Of a stretch of 64,000 nt of DNA, positions 59,591 through 64,000 are shown piece by piece. Every line of letters starts with the position of its first letter. Positions within the stretch are counted from its first letter, which is position 1. The stretch comes from Streptomyces pilosus (GTDB lineage: Bacteria > Actinomycetota > Actinomycetes > Streptomycetales > Streptomycetaceae): positions 402,536 through 466,535 of the forward strand of contig NZ_BMTU01000006.1 of the NCBI RefSeq assembly GCF_014649835.1, given 5' to 3'. The notes beneath the pieces were generated by a model. It was not told the origin of the DNA and did no database searches. It saw only the letters and a list, made by a program, of their open reading frames with translations. The translations under genes were made by a program, and so were the position numbers.

Positions 59591-60492
59591 GATGTGCCCT
59601 TCTCGGTTATCGGCTGTGCGGTACGTACGGTGACGCTCGGCGCGGCGGGCAGCCGGACGTCGTCCTCCACGGAGATGGCCGTCCGGATGCCGTAGTTCTC
59701 CTGCAAGGCGTGCAGGTACAGCCCGTCCGCGCTGTTCTGGAACCGGTCGCTCATCGGCCCGCCGTCCCCCACCGCGAGCACCGTGTACGGCGGCACCAGC
59801 GGTTTGTTGTCGACCAGTATCGCGTCTCCGGCGGCCCTGATCGCCGACAGGGCGGTGAGCCGCTGTCCGTTGACGGAGACCGCTTCGGCTCCCGACTCCC
59901 ACAGACCGTTGACGACGCGCTGCATGTCGCGGTCGCGGACCCGGCCGGTGTCGGAGAACCCGGAGGCCGACCGGGCGTCGCCGTCACCGCCGGCGCCGGC
60001 GTCCTTGGCGTCGTCCACCACGAGCCGTACGCCGGGGCCGTGCACCGCGCTCGCGCCGGACAGGATGCCGACCAGCGTGGACCGGTCCCCGCCGCCGCTG
60101 TCCCGGAGGGCCTCGCGCTGGCGGGCGCTCACGTCGGCGCGCAGTTCGTCGACGCTGTCCTCGAGTCTGTCGGCGGCTTCGGTCTCCCGGTCGATCCGGT
60201 CGATCAGCTCCTCGCGTTCCTTGGCGACGACGGGAGCCTCCACCCGGGCCTGTGCGGCCCCGACGGTCACGATGAGCGCGGCGAGCACCAGGCCGCCGGC
60301 GAGTCCGAGTTTCGCCCTGAGGGTCTTCGGCATGCCGCCGTCACCGTGGGACTGCTTGCGCGCGGCGGCCTCGGCGTATCCGTCGTCGAGGCTGTGGTCC
60401 ATGACGTTGGTGAGCAACGACATGGAGGCGTCCGGGCGCGCGGGCCGCGCGGGGGTGCTCCGAACGGGGGGTTGCTGCGGCATGCCGCACAT
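59587..60492 (-). CDS. DUF881 membrane protein, first of the coupled trio
   Basis: A 301-residue homologue of the other DUF881 protein. A transmembrane helix (LGLAGGLVLAALIVTVGAAQA) precedes a coiled coil (EREELIDRIDRETEAADRLEDSVDELRADVSARQREALRDS) and the DUF881 domain (GPGVRLVVDDAKDAG, MQRVVNGLWESGAEAVSVNGQRLTALSAIRAAGDAILVDNKPLVPPYTVLAVGD). The start is ATG 60492; ATG 60483, seven bases after GACGAT, is an equally likely leaderless start. It heads the coupled DUF881-DUF1290-DUF881 unit. Confidence 0.9.
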   Translation of the reverse strand: MCGMPQQPPVRSTPARPARPDASMSLLTNVMDHSLDDGYAEAAARKQSHGDGGMPKTLRAKLGLAGGLVLAALIVTVGAAQARVEAPVVAKEREELIDRIDRETEAADRLEDSVDELRADVSARQREALRDSGGGDRSTLVGILSGASAVHGPGVRLVVDDAKDAGAGGDGDARSASGFSDTGRVRDRDMQRVVNGLWESGAEAVSVNGQRLTALSAIRAAGDAILVDNKPLVPPYTVLAVGDGGPMSDRFQNSADGLYLHALQENYGIRTAISVEDDVRLPAAPSVTVRTAQPITEKGTS

Positions 60493-60612
60493 CGTCGCAC
60501 GCCGCGACCCTGCCTCCGAAACGGCCCCACCGGCGGGCCGGACGGGCCCCGTCGGGGGCAGGTGTCCGGCACGCCGGCGGGGGCGTCGAGGCTGGTGTCG
60601 GAGGCTACCGGC

Positions 60613-63108
60613 TCACCTGCCCGCGCTGTCGACGACCGCGGCCCACTCGTCGAGCAGGGCCTGCGCGGAGGCGTCGTCGGGGCCTTCGGCCCACAGGTGG
60701 GTGACCGCCTCGGCGGGGTCGGGCAGCACCATCACCCAGCGGCCGTCGGTCTCCACCACGCGCACGCCGTCGGTGGTGTCCACGAAGCGGTCTCCGGCCG
60801 CTTCGACGACGCGGCGCATCACCAGGCCCTTGACCGCCCACGGGGTGGCCAGGTCGCGCTTCAGCACGTGCGCCCGCGGGATGCGCGCGTCGATCTGGCT
60901 GAGCGTGAGCTGGGTGCGGGCGACGAGCCCGATGAGCCGTACGAAGGCCGCGGTGCCGTCGTAGACGCTGCTGAACTCGGGGACGATGAAGCCGCCCTTG
61001 CCGTCGCCGCCGAAGATCGTGCCCTCTTCACCGCCCACGCGGGTCAGGTCGTCGGGCGAGGTGGTCGTCCACTCGACCTGCGTTCCGTGGTAGGCCGCCA
61101 CCTGTTCGGCGATCCTGGTGGTGGTCACCGGCAGGGCCACGCGTCCGCTGCGCCGCTCGGAGGCGATGAGGTCGAGCATCACGAGCAGCGCCCGGTCGTC
61201 CTCGATGATCCGCCCCTTCTCGTCGACCAGGGACAGCCGCTCGCCGACGGGGTCGAACCGCACACCGAAGGCGGCCCGGGAGGACGCGACGATCTCGCCG
61301 AGCCGGACCAGTCCGGCCCGCCGTACGTCCGCCGTCTCGGTCGGCCTGGACTCGTCGAGACCGGGGTTGATGGTCAGCGAGTCGACGCCGAGCTTGCCGA
61401 GCAGGCTCGGCAGGACCAGGCCGGCGCTGCCGTTGGACGCGTCGACGACCACCTTGAGTCCGGATTCGGCGATCCCGGTGATGTCGACGTTGCGCAGCAG
61501 GGACCCGGTGTACGAGTCGAAGACGCTCGCCGGGAAGTGCAGGTCTCCGATCTCGCCGGGGAAGGCTCGCCGGTATTCCTGCCGTGCGAAGACGCGGTCC
61601 AGCTTGCGCTGGCTGCCCTGGGAGAGGTCGGCCCCCTGCCCGTCGAAGAACATGATGTCGACGGAGTCGGGCACCCCGGGCGTGGTCCGGATCATGATGC
61701 CGCCCGCGCTGCCCCGCGCGGTCTGCTGCCGCGCGACGGGCAGGGGTACGTTCTCCAGGTCCCGCACGTCGATGGCGCTGGCCTGCAGCGCGGAGATGAC
61801 CGCCCGCTTGAGGGCTCGAGCACCGCGGGAGTGGTCGCGGGCCGTGGTGACGGTGGAGCCCTTCTTGAGCGTCGTCGCGTACGCGCCGGCCAGCCGCACC
61901 GCGAGTTCCGGGGTGATCTCCACGTTGAGGATGCCGGAGACGCCCCGGGCTCCGAAGAGGTGCGCCTGTCCCCTGGATTCCCAGATGACGGAGGTGTTGA
62001 CGAAGGCGCCGGCCTCGATGGTCTTGAACGGGTAGACGCGCACGTTGCCCTGGACGATCGATTCCTCGCCGACCAGGCATTCGTCGCCGATGACGGCGCC
62101 GTCCTCGATCCGGGCGGCTCGCATGATGTCGGTGTTCTTGCCGACGACGCAGCCGCGCAGGTTGCTGTGCGGTCCGACGTACACGTTGTCGTGCACGACG
62201 GCCTTGTGCAGGAAGGCACCGCTCTTGACCACGACGTTGGATCCGACGACGGTGTGTTCGCGGATCTCCGCGCCGGCCTCGACCTTGGCGTAGTCGCCGA
62301 TGTAGAGCGGGCCGCGCAGGACGGCGTCGGGGTGCACCTCGGCGCCTTCGGCGACCCATACGCCCGGGGAGAGCTCGAAGCCGTCGATGTCGACGTCGAC
62401 CTTGCCTTCGAGGACGTCGGCCTGGGCCTTGACGTAGCTCTCGTGCGTGCCGACGTCTTCCCAGTAGCCCTCGGCGACGTAGCCGTAGACGGGCTTGCCT
62501 TCCTTCATCAGCTGGGGGAAGACGTCGCCGGACCAGTCGACGGGCACGTCGGGGTCGACGTAGTCGAAGACCTCGGGCTCCATCACGTAGATGCCGGTGT
62601 TCACCGTGTCGGAGAAGACCTGCCCCCAGGTCGGCTTCTCCAGGAAGCGCTCGACCTTGCCTTCCTCGTCCACGATGGTGATGCCGAATTCCAGCGGATT
62701 GGGCACACGGGTCAGGCAGACCGTGACGAGGGCGCCCTTTTCCTTGTGGAAATTGATCAGCTCGGTGAGGTCGAAGTCGGTGAGGGCGTCGCCGGAGATG
62801 ACGAGGAAGGCGTCGTCCTTCAGCGCCTCCTCCGCGTTCTTGACGCTCCCCGCGGTGCCGAGGGGCTTCTCCTCATTGGCATAGGTGAGTTCCATTCCGA
62901 GCTCTTCGCCGTCACCGAAATAGTTTTTGACGAGCGACGCAAGGAACTGGACTGTCACAACGGTTTCGTTGAGCCCATGCCTTTTGAGCAGCCTCAGCAC
63001 ATGCTCCATGATCGGCCGGTTGGCCACCGGCAGGAGCGGCTTGGGCATGCTTGAGGTCATGGGGCGAAGGCGGGTGCCTTCGCCTCCGGCCATCACGACG
63101 GCCTTCAT
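60613..63108 (-). CDS. Mannose-1-phosphate guanylyltransferase fused to a degenerate phosphomannomutase
   Basis: An 831-residue fusion. Residues 1-240 are a nucleotidyltransferase with VMAGGEGTRLRP (5-16) and ISGDALTDFD, intact catalytic and metal residues. Hexapeptide beta-helix repeats follow (about 250-370). From about 385 it resembles alpha-D-phosphohexomutase, but the key loops are altered: no TxSHNP serine (IRTTPGVPDSVDIM instead), FDPVGER (about 613-622) instead of DGDGDR, and LPDPAEAV in place of the RPSGTEP phosphate loop. The mutase half is probably non-catalytic and may be structural or regulatory. ATG 63108, with GAGGA upstream. Confidence 0.9.
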   Translation of the reverse strand: MKAVVMAGGEGTRLRPMTSSMPKPLLPVANRPIMEHVLRLLKRHGLNETVVTVQFLASLVKNYFGDGEELGMELTYANEEKPLGTAGSVKNAEEALKDDAFLVISGDALTDFDLTELINFHKEKGALVTVCLTRVPNPLEFGITIVDEEGKVERFLEKPTWGQVFSDTVNTGIYVMEPEVFDYVDPDVPVDWSGDVFPQLMKEGKPVYGYVAEGYWEDVGTHESYVKAQADVLEGKVDVDIDGFELSPGVWVAEGAEVHPDAVLRGPLYIGDYAKVEAGAEIREHTVVGSNVVVKSGAFLHKAVVHDNVYVGPHSNLRGCVVGKNTDIMRAARIEDGAVIGDECLVGEESIVQGNVRVYPFKTIEAGAFVNTSVIWESRGQAHLFGARGVSGILNVEITPELAVRLAGAYATTLKKGSTVTTARDHSRGARALKRAVISALQASAIDVRDLENVPLPVARQQTARGSAGGIMIRTTPGVPDSVDIMFFDGQGADLSQGSQRKLDRVFARQEYRRAFPGEIGDLHFPASVFDSYTGSLLRNVDITGIAESGLKVVVDASNGSAGLVLPSLLGKLGVDSLTINPGLDESRPTETADVRRAGLVRLGEIVASSRAAFGVRFDPVGERLSLVDEKGRIIEDDRALLVMLDLIASERRSGRVALPVTTTRIAEQVAAYHGTQVEWTTTSPDDLTRVGGEEGTIFGGDGKGGFIVPEFSSVYDGTAAFVRLIGLVARTQLTLSQIDARIPRAHVLKRDLATPWAVKGLVMRRVVEAAGDRFVDTTDGVRVVETDGRWVMVLPDPAEAVTHLWAEGPDDASAQALLDEWAAVVDSAGR

Positions 63109-63223
63109 GTCGGAAGCGTCCTCCTCGAAGAGACGACGGTCTGACCGACTTCACCCAGCTGGAGGGGCCGGCACTTTCACGGTGCGGGTCGTCGCGCCAC
63201 GTTGCGCGTACTGATCAGCGGGT

Positions 63224-63832
63224 TCAATCGGCCACAGTGTCCGCACGAACCAGACGGCGGACTTGGACCACGTAAAGCACTCCTGCCCACCAATACAGGG
63301 TTGTACCCCATCCGGCGAACGCCCAGCCGAAAATTGCAGCGAGTGACGAGATCCAGCCAGTTCCGTCACTGAGCAGGAGCAGTGGGAACGCATACATCAG
63401 GTTGAAGGTGGCGGCCTTGCCCAGGAAGTTGACCTGGGGCGGCGGATAGCCGTGTCGCCTGAGGATCCCCACCATCACCAGGAGGACCAGCTCGCGGGCC
63501 AGCAGCACGGCGGTGAGCCAGAGCGGCAGGATGTCGCGCCAGGTGAGGCCGACGAGCGTGGAGAGGATGTAGAGCCGGTCGGCGGCCGGGTCGAGCAGCC
63601 GGCCGAGGCTGCTGACCTGGTTCCATCGCCGGGCGAGCTTGCCGTCCAGGTAGTCGCTGACGCCGCTGAAGGCCAGTACCAGGAGCGCCCATCCATCGCT
63701 CTTCGGACCGCCGAACTCGGGCCTGAGGATCAGCCACAGGAACAGGGGTACGCCAACGAGCCGCGCCATGCTGAGCATGTTCGGGATGGTGAGGACGCGG
63801 TCTGTCTGCACCCGCGTCTCCTGGACCTCCAC
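63224..63832 (-). CDS. CDP-alcohol phosphatidyltransferase (PgsA-like)
   Basis: A 202-residue membrane enzyme. The CDP-OH-P signature D63-G64-x2-A67-R68-x8-G77-x3-D81-x3-D85 is intact (SDYLDGKLARRWNQVSSLGRLLDPAADRLY), so it is active in transferring a phosphatidyl group from CDP-diacylglycerol to an alcohol, perhaps glycerol phosphate or inositol-type acceptors. Several hydrophobic segments follow. It corresponds in position to mycobacterial pgsA2. GTG 63832 follows AGGAGGATCCCGG. It is separated from the rRNA operon by its own start and a terminator. Confidence 0.9.
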   Translation of the reverse strand: MEVQETRVQTDRVLTIPNMLSMARLVGVPLFLWLILRPEFGGPKSDGWALLVLAFSGVSDYLDGKLARRWNQVSSLGRLLDPAADRLYILSTLVGLTWRDILPLWLTAVLLARELVLLVMVGILRRHGYPPPQVNFLGKAATFNLMYAFPLLLLSDGTGWISSLAAIFGWAFAGWGTTLYWWAGVLYVVQVRRLVRADTVAD

Positions 63833-63889
63833 CCGGGATCCTCCTGTGGGAAATGGTGTCGACGATGCTCCCCGACCTTACCTCAACGC

Positions 63890-63933
63890 AAAAAAGCTCT
63901 GGCCCTCGGGCTGTATGCCCAAGAGCCAGAGCT
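63890..63933 (-). terminator. Rho-independent terminator of the rRNA operon
   Basis: Stem AGCTCTGGC / GCCAGAGCT with a long loop and, on the minus strand, a T6 run at its 3' side. It follows the 5S rRNA by about seven bases. Confidence 0.9.
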
Positions 63934-63940
63934 CAAAGAA

Positions 63941-64000
63941 TTGTTCGGCGGCGTCCTACTCTCCCACAGGGTCCCCCCTGCAGTACCATCGGCGCTGTAA
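63941..64000 (-). rRNA. rrf: 5S ribosomal RNA, 3' part
   Basis: Reading the minus strand from 64000 gives TTACAGCGCCGATGGTACTG, then GGGACCCTGTGGGAGAGTAGG and GCCGCCGAACAA, the 3' half of actinobacterial 5S rRNA. The 5' half and the rest of the operon lie beyond the window. The exact 3' end (around 63941) is not certain. Confidence 0.93.

Noticed and set aside
58600..63054. A 1484-codon open frame on the plus strand opposite the manC-like, DUF881 and DUF1290 genes
   Set aside because: It runs antisense through four genes with strong motifs and overlapping starts, and its sequence is repetitive Val/Asp/Arg with no domain.

Overview
The window is a piece of an actinobacterial chromosome, almost certainly Streptomyces. 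GC content is very high, with G/C at nearly every third codon position. Many genes start with GTG, and several appear leaderless (a TAnnnT -10 box six or seven bases before the start codon). The gene set includes a third-type EF-Tu, a degenerate ManC/PMM protein, a GarA-type FHA protein and a DUF881/small-basic-protein operon. From memory, the order resembles the arm-proximal region of model Streptomyces chromosomes between tuf3 and an rRNA operon; I could not align it. I see no insertion sequence, prophage, CRISPR array, tRNA or biosynthetic cluster. The window opens inside an XRE regulator gene and closes inside a 5S rRNA gene, the end of an rRNA operon read on the minus strand.

Layout. 0-7 kb: two left-handed beta-helix proteins (an acyltransferase and a gamma-carbonic anhydrase), a DedA protein, then phosphoketolase and tandem UspA facing a cyclic-nucleotide-binding protein; two DevR-like palindromes lie between them. 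7-17 kb: a membrane-anchored protein, an MFS exporter, a spermidine-synthase-like protein, EF-Tu3, an AlkD-type glycosylase, a TVP38 protein, thiolase with an HxlR regulator, UppP, and a 59-residue protein with a TTA codon. 16.5-24 kb: an SDR, a VOC/TetR pair and a flavin monooxygenase/Gfo-Idh/TetR unit, the last two with twin operators, and Lnt. 24-32.7 kb: a lipoprotein, Ung, a peptide-binding lipoprotein, two FabG-type reductases, an excalibur protein, a HipA-like kinase with DUF3037, a Rieske lipoprotein and a flavin-type oxidase. 32.7-46 kb: regulators with divergent partners (LysR/EamA, MocR/PNPOx-PaiB), two more EamA transporters, a lone Clp-N protein, a PadR with a His-rich tail, PhzF, a CPBP protease, a GCS2 ligase and conserved hypotheticals.

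46-64 kb is the most ordered part. A HTH-TOBE protein precedes modABC, whose genes overlap by GTGA and end at a strong hairpin shared with gcvP. gcvP is preceded by a tandem glycine riboswitch. Then come a PRC-barrel protein, DinB polymerase, MerR, DUF151 nuclease, MerR (FtsR-like), a GarA/OdhI-type FHA protein, DUF881, small basic protein, DUF881, a ManC-PMM fusion and a PgsA-type synthase. Most of this order matches the mycobacterial pgsA2-to-gcvB neighbourhood, with gcvH absent. It puts glycine cleavage, the 2-oxoglutarate switch protein, a division-gene regulator and envelope precursor genes side by side.

The clearest regulatory features are the glycine riboswitch, twin palindromes at 17.9 and 22.9 kb, a MocR-site palindrome at 36.37 kb, an HxlR-site repeat at 14.66 kb, and many GC-rich hairpins at convergent gene ends.
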